NCBI GenBank assembly: GCA_016214845.1
Contig: JACRMS010000026.1
Span: 164,655-228,654 of the forward strand
Origin: Nitrospirota bacterium
GTDB lineage: Bacteria > Nitrospirota > Thermodesulfovibrionia > UBA6902
Length of the DNA: 64,000 nt
Direction of reading: 5' to 3'
Shown here: one piece after another, positions 36,913 to 45,944 of the stretch
Layout of the letters: every line of letters begins with the position of its first letter
Numbering within the stretch: the stretch's first letter is position 1
Position numbers and translations under genes: made by a program
The notes under the pieces: model-generated
Seen by the model: the letters and a program-made list of their open reading frames with translations, nothing else
Databases searched by the model: none
Told to the model about the DNA's origin: nothing

Positions 36913-37359
36913 CTACATCTTTAACTTTGCTATCTCTTTTGTCAGGAGCGTTGCCTTTCTGGAATCCATCATTCCTATAACAAGCCCGGCTTTTTTGCTC
37001 TCCATTTTTAGCAATATCTGGATCGCGGTCTCATTGTCGAGACCGACAAGCCTCTGTGCCGCATCTTCAGGCGGCATGGCTTCATAGGCCTTTGCAACGT
37101 GCCTCAATCTCTTGTTGCCCGTCTCTTCCGCCATCTGCAGGGACTTTTCGATCTGCTGCAGGATGTTTGAATACTTAGCTATCTCATCTTCCACTTCTTT
37201 CTTTAATATCTTGAGCCGTTCCGTCTCCTGTTTTATGATCTCTTCCTTCTTTGCAAGCTCAAGCTTCTGCTTCTCTATGCCGCCTGCCGCATCATCCTCA
37301 GCATATGCGGTAACCGATAGAAGAAACAGGGCCATAATACAAAATATTAACTTTTTCAT
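36913..37359 (-). CDS. MotE-like flagellar protein (MgtE intracellular-N-like domain)
   Basis: The 148-residue protein has a signal peptide (about residues 1-20), a coiled coil (about residues 28-80) and a C-terminal MgtE-N-like helical domain with EAMPPEDAAQRLVGLD and ILLKMESKKAGLVIGMMD segments. Such proteins end flagellar operons in several lineages and are thought to help stator or export function. Its start overlaps the fliJ stop by four bases. There is no fliK next to it. Confidence 0.75.
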   Translation of the reverse strand: MKKLIFCIMALFLLSVTAYAEDDAAGGIEKQKLELAKKEEIIKQETERLKILKKEVEDEIAKYSNILQQIEKSLQMAEETGNKRLRHVAKAYEAMPPEDAAQRLVGLDNETAIQILLKMESKKAGLVIGMMDSRKATLLTKEIAKLKM

Positions 37360-37793
37360 CTTAACCTCCTTGAAATCGAGAAGAAATCATTTTCTTTCTG
37401 TTCCAGGTTCAATTTTTCCTTATGCTCACGCTTGATGATCCTTTCATGCAGTATCTCAACCACCTTTTTGTCCTTGTACGCGGTGACAAGCGTGTCCTTT
37501 AAACAGGTAAGTTCATCCTGGCACTGCGCGTGGACTTTTTTCTGTTCAATTATTTTTCCGTTAATGCGTGAAAAAAAGTCATAACACGAGATCAGGTTGT
37601 TCGCGTCCAGAGAGCCTTCCTCCTGCTTCTCGTTAAAGAACCTGAGCATGTCGGTAAAATTATTTTCAAGGGACTGAAGTTTGGTGTTCTCTTCATCGAC
37701 TTTATCAGCCGCTTTCTTTACCTCCATTTCAACTTCTTTCTTCTTGCTGTCTTTTAATTTCAATATCTTTGAGATCGTCTTCTGTTTAGGCAT
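37356..37793 (-). CDS. fliJ: flagellar export chaperone FliJ
   Basis: The product is 145 residues of almost continuous coiled coil (KILKLKDSKKKEVEMEVKKA and onward), the size and form of FliJ, which stimulates the FliI ATPase and links to the export gate. I chose the ATG at 37793, preceded by GGAGAAGG; it overlaps fliI by eight bases. Sequence conservation in FliJ is weak, so the call rests mainly on position after fliI. Confidence 0.82.
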   Translation of the reverse strand: MPKQKTISKILKLKDSKKKEVEMEVKKAADKVDEENTKLQSLENNFTDMLRFFNEKQEEGSLDANNLISCYDFFSRINGKIIEQKKVHAQCQDELTCLKDTLVTAYKDKKVVEILHERIIKREHKEKLNLEQKENDFFSISRRLR

Positions 37794-39117
37794 TTTCCTT
37801 CTCCATTTGATCAAAGATAAAATATAATCCCTGTATGCTGTCGGCGAAATCTATCCGCTCATTCATGCCCTGTCTGAGATAACCCTTGAACCTGTCTATC
37901 AGTTTTATTGAATAATCGACCTTGAAGTTCGAGCCGTGCTTGTATGCGCCGAGGTTTATCATGTCTTCAAACTTTTTATATACGGACAGCGCCTCGATAA
38001 ACTTGCCGGCGTATTCCCTGTGCCTGTCATCTATAACATGGGGCATGACCCTGCTGATGGACTGCAAAACGTCTATGGAGGGATAATGGTTCTCCATCGC
38101 GAGGTCTCTCGATAATACTATGTGCCCGTCGAGTATCGCCCTCGACATGTCCGCTACAGGCTCCAGCATATCGTCTCCTTCAACAAGGACTGTGTAAAGG
38201 CCCGTAATGCTGCCCGCGCCTTCCGAAGTGCCGACCCTTTCGAGCAGTTTCGGAAGAAGCGCAAATACCGAAGGGGTGTAGCCTCTTGTTGTCGGCGGCT
38301 CTCCTACAGCGAGACCGACTTCCCTTTGCGCCATAGCGACGCGCGTCAGCGAATCCATCAGGAGCAGGACGTTCTTTCCGCAGTCCCTGAAATATTCCGC
38401 TATCGCGGTGGCTGTGAAAGCGCCCCTTACCTTTGCAAGCGGGGTCTGCTCTGAAGTAGAGACGACCACAACTGACTTTCTCAATCCTTCTTCTCCAAGG
38501 TTCTTGTCAATAAACTCCCTGACCTCGCGGCTCCTTTCACCGATCAGCGCTATCACATTGACCGCTGCCTCAGAATATTTCGCGATCATGCCTAACAGCA
38601 CGCTTTTCCCGACGCCCGAGCCTGCCATTATCCCGACCCTTTGCCCCTTGCCGCAAGTGAGCAGGCCGTTAATTGTCCGGATGCCGATATCTATCGGCTC
38701 TTCGATCATTTGTCTTGTCAGCGGATGCGGCGATGTTTTATAAAGCAGATAATCCATCCCGTCTATGTGTCCCTTTCCGTCTATCGGCCTGCCAGCCGCG
38801 TCAAGCACCCTTCCTACAAGTTCATCACAAACCTTTACCGAAACATTCTTCCCAAGCGGCAATACCCGGCTGCCGTGCCTTATGCCGGAAATCTCGCCGG
38901 TAGCCATGAGGATGACCTGTCCTTCTTTAAAACCGACAACCTCCGCTTCTACGGAAGGAGAATTTTCAGAATAAATCCTGCACGATTCTCCGATGCTCAC
39001 ATCAAGCCCGGTTGCCTTGATGGTAAGCCCGGTTATCTCCACTATCCTTCCGTAGACCTTCAGCGGGTCTGAATTCTCAACAGCAGATATGTATTGTGCC
39101 AGATCGATGTTAATCAT
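37786..39117 (-). CDS. fliI: flagellar export ATPase FliI
   Basis: The 443-residue protein is the F1-type ATPase of the flagellar export apparatus. It has Walker A GIMAGSGVGKS (about residue 165), the ALIGERSREVREF segment, Walker B LLLMDSLTR, and the REVGLAVGEPPTTRGYTPS segment characteristic of FliI. Length is typical. It follows fliH after about 50 bases and overlaps fliJ. Confidence 0.95.
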   Translation of the reverse strand: MINIDLAQYISAVENSDPLKVYGRIVEITGLTIKATGLDVSIGESCRIYSENSPSVEAEVVGFKEGQVILMATGEISGIRHGSRVLPLGKNVSVKVCDELVGRVLDAAGRPIDGKGHIDGMDYLLYKTSPHPLTRQMIEEPIDIGIRTINGLLTCGKGQRVGIMAGSGVGKSVLLGMIAKYSEAAVNVIALIGERSREVREFIDKNLGEEGLRKSVVVVSTSEQTPLAKVRGAFTATAIAEYFRDCGKNVLLLMDSLTRVAMAQREVGLAVGEPPTTRGYTPSVFALLPKLLERVGTSEGAGSITGLYTVLVEGDDMLEPVADMSRAILDGHIVLSRDLAMENHYPSIDVLQSISRVMPHVIDDRHREYAGKFIEALSVYKKFEDMINLGAYKHGSNFKVDYSIKLIDRFKGYLRQGMNERIDFADSIQGLYFIFDQMEKENA

Positions 39118-39167
39118 AAGTTAGAAATAAGCTAAAAGCTACGAGCTAACAGCTAAAAGTCATTAGC

Positions 39168-39818
39168 TCATTCATTACTTTCTGTTTTACTTTTTGCCCT
39201 CTGCCCTTTGCCCTTTGCAGCAGTAACAGCCTTCATTTCTTCCACAACTTTTGCCAGAAGCGAATCAATGTCCGTTACTACTTCCTCGGTCTTACTTATC
39301 ACAAGAGGTCCCATAACCGGCACACTGGAAATCACTTCAAAGACTATGTCCTGATGGATGTCAACCAGTTCCTGTTTTTTCTTAATGAACAGTTCATGCA
39401 GCGCGGGATTAATTTTAATTGTGATGACGCCCGTACGCTGCAATTTCTTCAGGGCTTCCTTTACCATCGCAATAATAATTTCCGGCCTTGTTTTTATCTC
39501 CTCAATAATTATTTTCTTCGCTATTGCAACCGCAAGGTCGACTGACTGCTGCTCAAGCGCTTCAGCAAGGTTATCTTTGACCGTCGTTATCTCATCAATG
39601 ATCTTTTCAAGCCCCTCAATAAGGACAAGGGCCTTTTGCTCCCCGCCCGCATAACCGGCCTTCTCGCCTGCCGCGAAACCGTCTTCATATGCCCTTCTCT
39701 GGATCTCTTCCGACCTCTGCATAATTGATTCACGGCTTAACGGCCTCCTGTCTTCTTCAAGGGCCGGCATAGTGAAAACAGACGCCTCGGTGTGCTTTGG
39801 AATCCTCGCCTTAAACAA
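39168..39818 (-). CDS. fliH: flagellar assembly protein FliH
   Basis: The 216-residue protein matches FliH: an N-terminal segment, a GxxxG-like helix around AAGEKAGYAGG (residues 50-60), and a C-terminal V-ATPase-E-like domain. FliH inhibits and anchors FliI. Its C-terminal tail (AAKGKGQRAKSK) is encoded by GCAAAGGGCAAAGGGCAGAG, the same sequence as an intergenic repeat type, so the 3' end seems to have grown by absorbing a repeat. It overlaps fliG by eight bases. Confidence 0.88.
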   Translation of the reverse strand: MFKARIPKHTEASVFTMPALEEDRRPLSRESIMQRSEEIQRRAYEDGFAAGEKAGYAGGEQKALVLIEGLEKIIDEITTVKDNLAEALEQQSVDLAVAIAKKIIIEEIKTRPEIIIAMVKEALKKLQRTGVITIKINPALHELFIKKKQELVDIHQDIVFEVISSVPVMGPLVISKTEEVVTDIDSLLAKVVEEMKAVTAAKGKGQRAKSKTESNE

Positions 39819-40797
39819 ATTCTTCCTTGCCCCTTCCCGCTATCACAACCTTGCCTTCCTCATCAAGCTTCCTTGCGATCTTGACGATGTTCTGCTGTGA
39901 CTTCTCAACATCGGACACCTTCACAGGGCCCCTTGTCTCCATCTCTTCCTTCAAAATCTGCACCGCCCTCTGAGACATATTCTTGAAGATCTTTTGCTTA
40001 AATGTGTCGGTAGCTGTTTTTAAAGCAAGCGTGAGGTCCTCGGTGGTGATCTCTTTCAATATGAGCTGGATCCCCCTGTCATCTATCTTCTCAAGGTCAT
40101 CAAACACCAGCATAAGCTCTCTGATCGAATCCGCCATCGCGTTGTCCCTGCCTTCTATGTTGCCGAGTATCTTCTGCTCTGTGGTCCTTTCACAGTGGTT
40201 TAATATCTCGGCAATTACCTTTGTGCCTTGAAAGGACTTTCCCTGGTTCCCCTTGCCAATATCCAGTTGTCCTTTAAGCACCTCCTCTATTTCTTCAAGC
40301 GCGCTGTCAGGTATCCTCTCGGTTGTCGCGACCCTGAGCGCAACATCAGCCCTTACATGCTCCGGCAGCGCCTCCATAATTGCGGCCGCCTGCTCTGAAT
40401 CAAGAAGACATAAAATCAGGGCGATGGTCTGGGGATGTTCAGTCACGAGAAAGCTTGAAAGGATCTTGGGGTTTACCCATTTCAATGATTCCAGCGGGCT
40501 CTCTTTAGATACCATCTCGAGGATTTTCTCGGCATCGGCGTTTCCAAGCCCTTTGGTCAAAATCTTTTTCACATATTCCTCGCCTCCGACCTGGGTTATG
40601 TCGCCGCTGCTTACCTTTTCCAGTGTTTCAATAAAAACGCTCTCTATCTTCGTGCGGTCGGACCTTTTCATGCGCGACATGTACGAGGTGATTTTACCTA
40701 TGACTTCCGGGTCGAGGCCTTTTAAAATCTGTGACGCCGTCTCCTCGCCTACGGCGCTTAAAAATATGGCTGCTTTCTCATACCCGTTCATCGCCAT
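39811..40797 (-). CDS. fliG: flagellar motor switch protein FliG
   Basis: The 328-residue rotor protein has FliG domains in order: N-terminal FliF-binding part (starting AMNGYEKAAIFLSAVGEE), the middle EHPQTIALIL segment, and the C-terminal torque-generating helix with DLEKIDDRGIQLIL and RAVQILKEEME. Length is typical. It follows fliF with one base between stop and start. Confidence 0.95.
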   Translation of the reverse strand: MAMNGYEKAAIFLSAVGEETASQILKGLDPEVIGKITSYMSRMKRSDRTKIESVFIETLEKVSSGDITQVGGEEYVKKILTKGLGNADAEKILEMVSKESPLESLKWVNPKILSSFLVTEHPQTIALILCLLDSEQAAAIMEALPEHVRADVALRVATTERIPDSALEEIEEVLKGQLDIGKGNQGKSFQGTKVIAEILNHCERTTEQKILGNIEGRDNAMADSIRELMLVFDDLEKIDDRGIQLILKEITTEDLTLALKTATDTFKQKIFKNMSQRAVQILKEEMETRGPVKVSDVEKSQQNIVKIARKLDEEGKVVIAGRGKEEFV

Positions 40798-42357
40798 CTA
40801 TTTTTCCTCAAGCCAGCCCTTCACCAGCACAGCCGCCTGCTGCGGGTTTTTGTTCGCCCAGTCTATGACCTTCTTTTCAAGCGGTATCTCTTTGGCCTGC
40901 AGCGGGCTTTCATCCAGGGCGTTTGCTGCCCCTGCTGCGCCTCCGGGATAAGACTGCTGCTGCCTGACCGGCATCGATGAAAGCGTCTTCATCAGAGGAC
41001 GGACAACAAAGAGGAAGAACAATAAGGCAACGGCAACCGGTATGAGGTATTTCGAAACACTCATGACGATCGGCATAATTTCCCTCGGAGCGTCTTTGGC
41101 GTCCTCAACCGCCATTTCCCTGAACGGCATGACCTTCACGCTGATCTCGTCTCCCCTGTCGGAGGTGAAGCCAACGGTCTTTTTAACTATGTCTTCATAA
41201 TACTTAACATCTTCTTCAGAGCGCTGGACGTATTGTTTCGCGTTTTCCACCGCCCCCTGCTGCGACGGGAGAATGCCGTCAACAAGTATCGCCACCGTCA
41301 TCCTCTCAAGCGAAACCGGTGATTCAACTACGTGGGTAACGGTCTTGCTCGTTTCGTAATTGATCGTTTCATCCTGCTTTGAGGATTGTCCCTGTGAGCC
41401 TGCATACTGCGGGGCTGCCCCGCCGGGCAGATTGGATGCGGTGCCGGGGATGCCGGCAGGCGTGCCGGAGGTGGACTTTTCAGAGCTCTTCTGCTCGCTC
41501 CTTACAACAACTCCTTCGGGATCAAACTTCTCTTCGGTCCTTTCGCTCTTTGTGAAATCAAACGCAGCGGAAACTTTCGCCTTCACCTTGCCTCTGCCTG
41601 CAACGGGTTCAAGAATGCTGACGATCTTTTGCGCGATGTTCGATTCATAACTGTGCTGGTACTCCATCTGTGACCCGCTGAGGCTGAGCATGCTGTCATT
41701 AGTGGGTTTCTGAAGGAGATCGCCTTTGCTGTCGACAACGGTGATATTTTCGGGGTTCAGTCCTTCCACGCTGCTTGCCACAAGGTGAATTATGCCGTCC
41801 ACTTCACTGCTGCTGGGTTTCCTTCCCTGCTTAAGGGTCAGAAAAACCGCGGCTGTGGCATCCTGCTTCTCCTGCTGAAAGGCGAACACGGATTTATCGG
41901 GCACCACCAGATGCACCCTGCACTGCTGCACGCTCGCGAGAGAGCGGATGGTCCGGGAGAGTTCCCCTTCAAGCGCCCTCCTGTAATTGAGCTTCTGGAC
42001 AAACTCGCTTGTTGTAAAAGTTGTATTATCAAATATTTCAAATCCTACGCCGCCGCCCTGCGGAAGGCCCTGCGAGGCAAGCTGGAGCCTTGTGTCGTAA
42101 ACCTTGTCCGAGGCAACAAGCACAGCGCCGCCGTCGCCAACTTTATACGGTATCTTCTTTTCCTGTAATGCCTGGACGATCTTCCCCGCGTCTTCTTCTG
42201 AAAGGTTTGAATACAGGACCTGATAATCGACCCTCTGCATCCATGACATCAGGAGGATTATTCCGGCAATGCTTATCACCAGCACTGCCAGGGCCGCGGT
42301 CTTTTTTGAAGCAGGCCAGGATTTTAAATTTTCAAAAACATTGTCGATAGCCGCCAT
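40798..42357 (-). CDS. fliF: flagellar MS-ring protein FliF
   Basis: The 519-residue MS-ring protein has an N-terminal transmembrane helix (about residues 22-42), the ring-building repeats with YSNLSEEDAGKIVQALQE, and a second helix near residue 430 followed by the FliG-binding C-terminus. Length is typical. Confidence 0.95.
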   Translation of the reverse strand: MAAIDNVFENLKSWPASKKTAALAVLVISIAGIILLMSWMQRVDYQVLYSNLSEEDAGKIVQALQEKKIPYKVGDGGAVLVASDKVYDTRLQLASQGLPQGGGVGFEIFDNTTFTTSEFVQKLNYRRALEGELSRTIRSLASVQQCRVHLVVPDKSVFAFQQEKQDATAAVFLTLKQGRKPSSSEVDGIIHLVASSVEGLNPENITVVDSKGDLLQKPTNDSMLSLSGSQMEYQHSYESNIAQKIVSILEPVAGRGKVKAKVSAAFDFTKSERTEEKFDPEGVVVRSEQKSSEKSTSGTPAGIPGTASNLPGGAAPQYAGSQGQSSKQDETINYETSKTVTHVVESPVSLERMTVAILVDGILPSQQGAVENAKQYVQRSEEDVKYYEDIVKKTVGFTSDRGDEISVKVMPFREMAVEDAKDAPREIMPIVMSVSKYLIPVAVALLFFLFVVRPLMKTLSSMPVRQQQSYPGGAAGAANALDESPLQAKEIPLEKKVIDWANKNPQQAAVLVKGWLEEK

Positions 42358-42426
42358 TCATTCTCCTTGAATCCCTCTATATCTTCTTTTATAGAGGGAG
42401 TGTTTTTACTCGTTACTCGTCACTCA

Positions 42427-42729
42427 TTAAACCGGCAACCTCATCACTTCTTCATAAGTGCTTATAAGCTTGTTCCTTATCTCAACCATCAGCTGAAACG
42501 ACATGTCAGCTTTTTCCACCGCGAGGATCGCGCTTGTGACATCGCCTCCCTTTGACAGGTCGCCTACCGCCTTGTCAACATCATTCTGCAGCTGTGAGGC
42601 CTTGCTCATCGCTTCATTTATAACTTCGTCAAAACTGGCCCCGGAAACACTGCCCGCCGGATTTTTCTGCGAAGCGGAGTTAGTCGCGATATTGCTGCCG
42701 ATATTTTTGATCATTGTTATGTCCGCCAT
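42427..42729 (-). CDS. fliE: flagellar hook-basal body protein FliE
   Basis: The 100-residue protein matches FliE, which joins the MS ring to the rod. The C-terminal part has the family segment GDVTSAILAVEKADMSFQLMVEIRNKL-like, cut here for length, ending in YEEVMRLPV. Its start overlaps the flgC stop by one base. Confidence 0.92.
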   Translation of the reverse strand: MADITMIKNIGSNIATNSASQKNPAGSVSGASFDEVINEAMSKASQLQNDVDKAVGDLSKGGDVTSAILAVEKADMSFQLMVEIRNKLISTYEEVMRLPV

Positions 42730-43136
42730 TATACCCTCCCGAGTTCAAGCGCCTTCTGGAACATGCCTTTGCTTGTATTGAACGCCTTGACGTTTGCTTC
42801 ATAGGCCCTCAGCGCCATCATCATATTCGCCATCTCTTCAATGACGTTGATATTCGGCATGCTGACGTTGCCGTCTTCATCAGCGTCAGGATGCCCCGGA
42901 TCATAAATCGTTATCGGCGGTTTATTGTCCGGGACCACGTTGCTGACCCTGACCCCTTCAAGTTTTTCAGAAGGATTTGAATTTATGAGCATTGTCGAGA
43001 ACACGACGTCCTTCCTCACGTACGGGCCGCCGGTCTCCGTCTTTGTGGTCTGCGCGTTTGCCATATTGGATGCTATTGTATTCATCCTTATCCTTTGCGC
43101 CTCAAGGGCGGTTGCGCTCACCTTAAAAATATCCAT
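42729..43136 (-). CDS. flgC: flagellar proximal rod protein FlgC
   Basis: The 135-residue rod protein starts with the FlgC pattern (VSATALEAQRIRMNTIASN, AQTTKTETGGPYVRKD) and ends with an ANMMMALRAYEANVKAFNT segment typical of axial proteins. It follows flgB by 66 bases and its stop overlaps the fliE start. Confidence 0.94.
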   Translation of the reverse strand: MDIFKVSATALEAQRIRMNTIASNMANAQTTKTETGGPYVRKDVVFSTMLINSNPSEKLEGVRVSNVVPDNKPPITIYDPGHPDADEDGNVSMPNINVIEEMANMMMALRAYEANVKAFNTSKGMFQKALELGRV

Positions 43137-43202
43137 TTACTGCCTCCCTTAAAATCCTGCACTATCTTGACTTGGCAGGGCATCGCCCCGCCCTGCACTG
43201 CT

Positions 43203-43571
43203 TTACCTTCTGCTTATGGCGTTTTTATACATCCTGATCTTCGATGATAAGATCGTTACCGCTGTGTCGTGCAGCAGTGCATTCTCGGTCATCTTCGCCA
43301 CTTCAACATTGAGCTCGACATTGTTTTTGTCTTCCCATGAAAGATTGTCTTCAACATTTGCCGTGCTGCTTACCGTTGAAGCATTTGCGCCGCCGACGTG
43401 TTTGGGGTCCGTTGTTAAAAGCTTTTTTTCGCTGCTGAGAAGATTATTGAACTTAACGTCCTTTGCCTTGTATCCGGGCGTATCGACGTTGGCAATGTTG
43501 GAGGAAATGACCTTCTGCCTTATATTGGCAGCCTGAACTAATCCCTCAAGAATCTTAAAACCCTTGTCCAT
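43203..43571 (-). CDS. flgB: flagellar rod protein FlgB
   Basis: The 122-residue protein matches FlgB, with the N-terminal VISSNIANVDTPGYKAKD axial motif. It is the first gene of the flagellar operon here. A sigma-54-like promoter lies just upstream, and AAGGAG precedes the ATG. Confidence 0.93.
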   Translation of the reverse strand: MDKGFKILEGLVQAANIRQKVISSNIANVDTPGYKAKDVKFNNLLSSEKKLLTTDPKHVGGANASTVSSTANVEDNLSWEDKNNVELNVEVAKMTENALLHDTAVTILSSKIRMYKNAISRR

Positions 43572-43595
43572 AATTTATCTCCTTGACCCTTATTA

Positions 43596-43612
43596 CTTCA
43601 AGAACCGTGCCA
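43596..43612 (-). promoter_or_regulatory. sigma-54-like promoter upstream of flgB
   Basis: On the - strand TGGCACG GTTC TTGAAG has the sigma-54 -24 element and spacing; the -12 has TTGA where TTGC is expected. It gives a start about 16 bases upstream of flgB. NtrC-type activators are encoded next to it, which supports use of sigma-54. Confidence 0.5.
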
Positions 43613-43632
43613 TAATAATCAACTTTGCTGCT

Positions 43633-43704
43633 GTCATGCTGAACTTGTTTCAGCATCTAATGAAATCATTATGTTATGAGACCCTGAATCAAGTTCAGGG
43701 TGAC
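43633..43704. repeat. intergenic palindromic repeat, family C
   Basis: GTCATGCTGAACTTGTTTC at the left and CTGAATCAAGTTCAGGGTGAC at the right are inverted copies of each other, separated by about 22 bases. It lies upstream of the flgB promoter. Confidence 0.7.
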
Positions 43705-43755
43705 GTAACCGGCATATTTTTCCAAGCATCTGATGTTCTGTATCTTGACCATATG

Positions 43756-45060
43756 TCAATTTTTCCACGCTGCGGGAAAATTTTTCCCGTTCTCTTGAAG
43801 TTTATTCCTGATGGTCCTGACGCTCACCCCGAGTTTCTTGGCGGCCTTTGTCTTATTGCCGTTCGTCTCCTCAAGGGTCTTCATGATCAGGTCCATCTCC
43901 ATGCCTCTTAAACTCCCGTTGCCGGGATTGCACTGGCTTAAATTACCTTCAAGCATAAAGTCGTCCGCGTTTATTAAATCCGATTTCGCGATAAGCACTG
44001 AACGGTGCACCGCGTTTTCGAGCTCCCTTATGTTTCCCCTCCACTGTCTTGTCCTTAATAATTCAACCGCGTCATCCGAGAAACCCGTGATGGTCTTGTT
44101 AAGTTGTACGGAAAACTTTTTTGCAAAGTGTTCTGAAAGCAGAAGGATATCTTCCGGTCTTTCCCTTAACGGCAGCAGTTGAATGGGGAATACGCTGAGC
44201 CTGTAAAAAAGGTCCTCCCTGAACCTTCCTTCTTTTATCTCTTTTTGCAGGTCCCTGTTGGTTGTGGCGATGACCCTCACGTCTACCGGGACAGGCTGTT
44301 TGCCCCCTACCCTGTCAACCTCCCTTTCCTGCAAGACCCTCAGGAGCTTCGCCTGCAGGATTGCGGTCATCTCTCCAATTTCATCGAGGAGGATCGTGCC
44401 TCCGTGGGCAAGCTCGAACTTGCCTATTTTTCTGTCCAGCGCTCCGGTGAAGGCGCCTTTTTCATGGCCGAAAAGCTCGGACTCAAGGAGGTTGTCGGGT
44501 ATCGCGGCGCAGTTCACCGCGATAAATGGTTTCTTGCTCCTGTGGCTTGTCTTGTAAATATATCTTGCGAGAAGCTCCTTTCCTGTTCCGCTCTCGCCTA
44601 AAATAAGCACCGTCATGTCGCTTAATGCTACGCTGTGTGAAAGCTGGATCAGGTTTTTCATGTTCTCGTTGTTGGTCAACACCTCATCGCCGCCCTGTGA
44701 AACGCTCGACATGATGGATTCGATCGCCTTTGTCAGGGCCTCGAATGAGAACGGCTTCATCAGGTAATCGTACGCGCCCTCCTTCATGGCATTGACCGCG
44801 TTTTCAACAGTGGCAAACCCGGTAATAACAAGTATCGGCAGGCTTCCGGTCTTTTTTCTTGCCTCTTTAATAAACGCAACGCCGTCCATCTTCGGCATCT
44901 TCATGTCAGTCACTATCATCGATACAGGAGTCTCATCAAGTTTTTTCAGCGCGTCAACAGGGTCTTCCGCAAGTATCACGCTGTAGCCCATCCTGACAAT
45001 GGCCTCTCTTAACGCCGTCCTTAACTGTGTGTCATCATCAACAACAAGTATTGATTTCAT
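43756..45060 (-). CDS. sigma-54-dependent NtrC-family response regulator (FlgR-like)
   Basis: The 434-residue regulator has a receiver domain (phospho-Asp about residue 52 in MIVTDMKMP), a AAA+ domain with Walker A GESGTGKE and the sigma-54 contact motif GAFTGA, and a C-terminal Fis-type helix-turn-helix (TKAAKKLGVSVRTIRN). I chose the ATG at 45060; it overlaps the histidine kinase stop as ATGA. It probably drives flagellar genes from the flgB promoter. It is the last gene of the TPR-kinase-regulator operon. Confidence 0.9.
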   Translation of the reverse strand: MKSILVVDDDTQLRTALREAIVRMGYSVILAEDPVDALKKLDETPVSMIVTDMKMPKMDGVAFIKEARKKTGSLPILVITGFATVENAVNAMKEGAYDYLMKPFSFEALTKAIESIMSSVSQGGDEVLTNNENMKNLIQLSHSVALSDMTVLILGESGTGKELLARYIYKTSHRSKKPFIAVNCAAIPDNLLESELFGHEKGAFTGALDRKIGKFELAHGGTILLDEIGEMTAILQAKLLRVLQEREVDRVGGKQPVPVDVRVIATTNRDLQKEIKEGRFREDLFYRLSVFPIQLLPLRERPEDILLLSEHFAKKFSVQLNKTITGFSDDAVELLRTRQWRGNIRELENAVHRSVLIAKSDLINADDFMLEGNLSQCNPGNGSLRGMEMDLIMKTLEETNGNKTKAAKKLGVSVRTIRNKLQENGKNFPAAWKN

Positions 45061-45944
45061 TTTGCCGCTCCAGTAATACACTCCTCTTTAATTCTCCCCT
45101 TTGCAAGGGGAGACACAGAGTGGTTATTTTTATTTTCAGGAAAATAAAGACGGAAGGTGCAGCCTTTATTTTCATTGATAAACGCCTTTATAAAACCGTT
45201 GTGGCGCTGGACTATCTTGTAGGCGATTGTCAGGCCGAGTCCCGTGCCCTTGTCCTTTGTGCTGAAAAAAGGGTCGAATATCTTCTCGATATTTTCCCGG
45301 CTGATCCCCTCGCCTTCATCAATGACCGAAACAGTTGTGAAACCGTCCGCAGCATCCATGACAATTTCCAGTCTCCCGCCGTCAGGCATGGCCTGGGCCG
45401 CGTTTAAAATAATATTCATGAAGACCTGTTTCAGCAACTCGGAGTCGCCGTCGATAACTTTATCCGTCAGCTTCGTTGAAACGCGGACACCCCTGATCTC
45501 CATTAAGGGCTTAAGCATTGTCATTGAGTCCTCAACCACGCCGCTGAGTTTCACGTCCCTGAAAGACGGTTTCTGGTCTCTTGCGAACATAAGCATGTTG
45601 GTGAGGATGTTATTAAGGCTGTGTATCCCGCTTGAGATGCCCTTTGACATCTCCTCATGCCGGGTCCCTTTCAGGTCATTGGAAAGCATGGATGCAAACA
45701 GTTCCACGCTGCACAGGGGACTTCTTATTTCATGCACGATCTTTGCAGCCATCTCTCCCATCGCGATCAGCCTTGAATTCCTCTCCTGCAGTCTTTCAAG
45801 CTCGCTTACCCGCGCGTTCTTCCGCTCCAGTTCCTGGGTCAGGTACCTGACCTGTTCGCTGAGCTTCGTGTAGTAAGCCTCAAGGCTTTTTGACGCCTGA
45901 GTGAAACTGTAAAACGCCTCGTTCAGCTTGAGCGCTTTTTCCAT
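45057..45944 (-). CDS. cytosolic sensor histidine kinase
   Basis: The 295-residue kinase has an N-terminal coiled coil, a HisKA domain with the phospho-His about residue 71 in VHEIRSPLCS, and a HATPase domain with DEGEGISRENIEKIFDPFF and GTGLGLTIAYK. It has no membrane helix or PAS domain. The C-terminal tail (SPLAKGRIKEECI) is encoded by a palindrome like those in spacers. It is translationally coupled to the NtrC-type regulator, its likely partner, as in FlgS/FlgR pairs. Confidence 0.9.
   Translation of the reverse strand: MEKALKLNEAFYSFTQASKSLEAYYTKLSEQVRYLTQELERKNARVSELERLQERNSRLIAMGEMAAKIVHEIRSPLCSVELFASMLSNDLKGTRHEEMSKGISSGIHSLNNILTNMLMFARDQKPSFRDVKLSGVVEDSMTMLKPLMEIRGVRVSTKLTDKVIDGDSELLKQVFMNIILNAAQAMPDGGRLEIVMDAADGFTTVSVIDEGEGISRENIEKIFDPFFSTKDKGTGLGLTIAYKIVQRHNGFIKAFINENKGCTFRLYFPENKNNHSVSPLAKGRIKEECITGAAK
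45094..45112. repeat. palindromic repeat inside the kinase 3' end
   Basis: CTCCCCTTTGCAAGGGGAG is a palindrome of the family seen in intergenic spacers. It lies within the last 20 codons of the kinase and encodes its SPLAKG tail. Confidence 0.6.

Noticed and set aside
44179..44601. 140-codon frame on the + strand inside the NtrC-type regulator
   Set aside because: Antisense shadow of the AAA+ domain.
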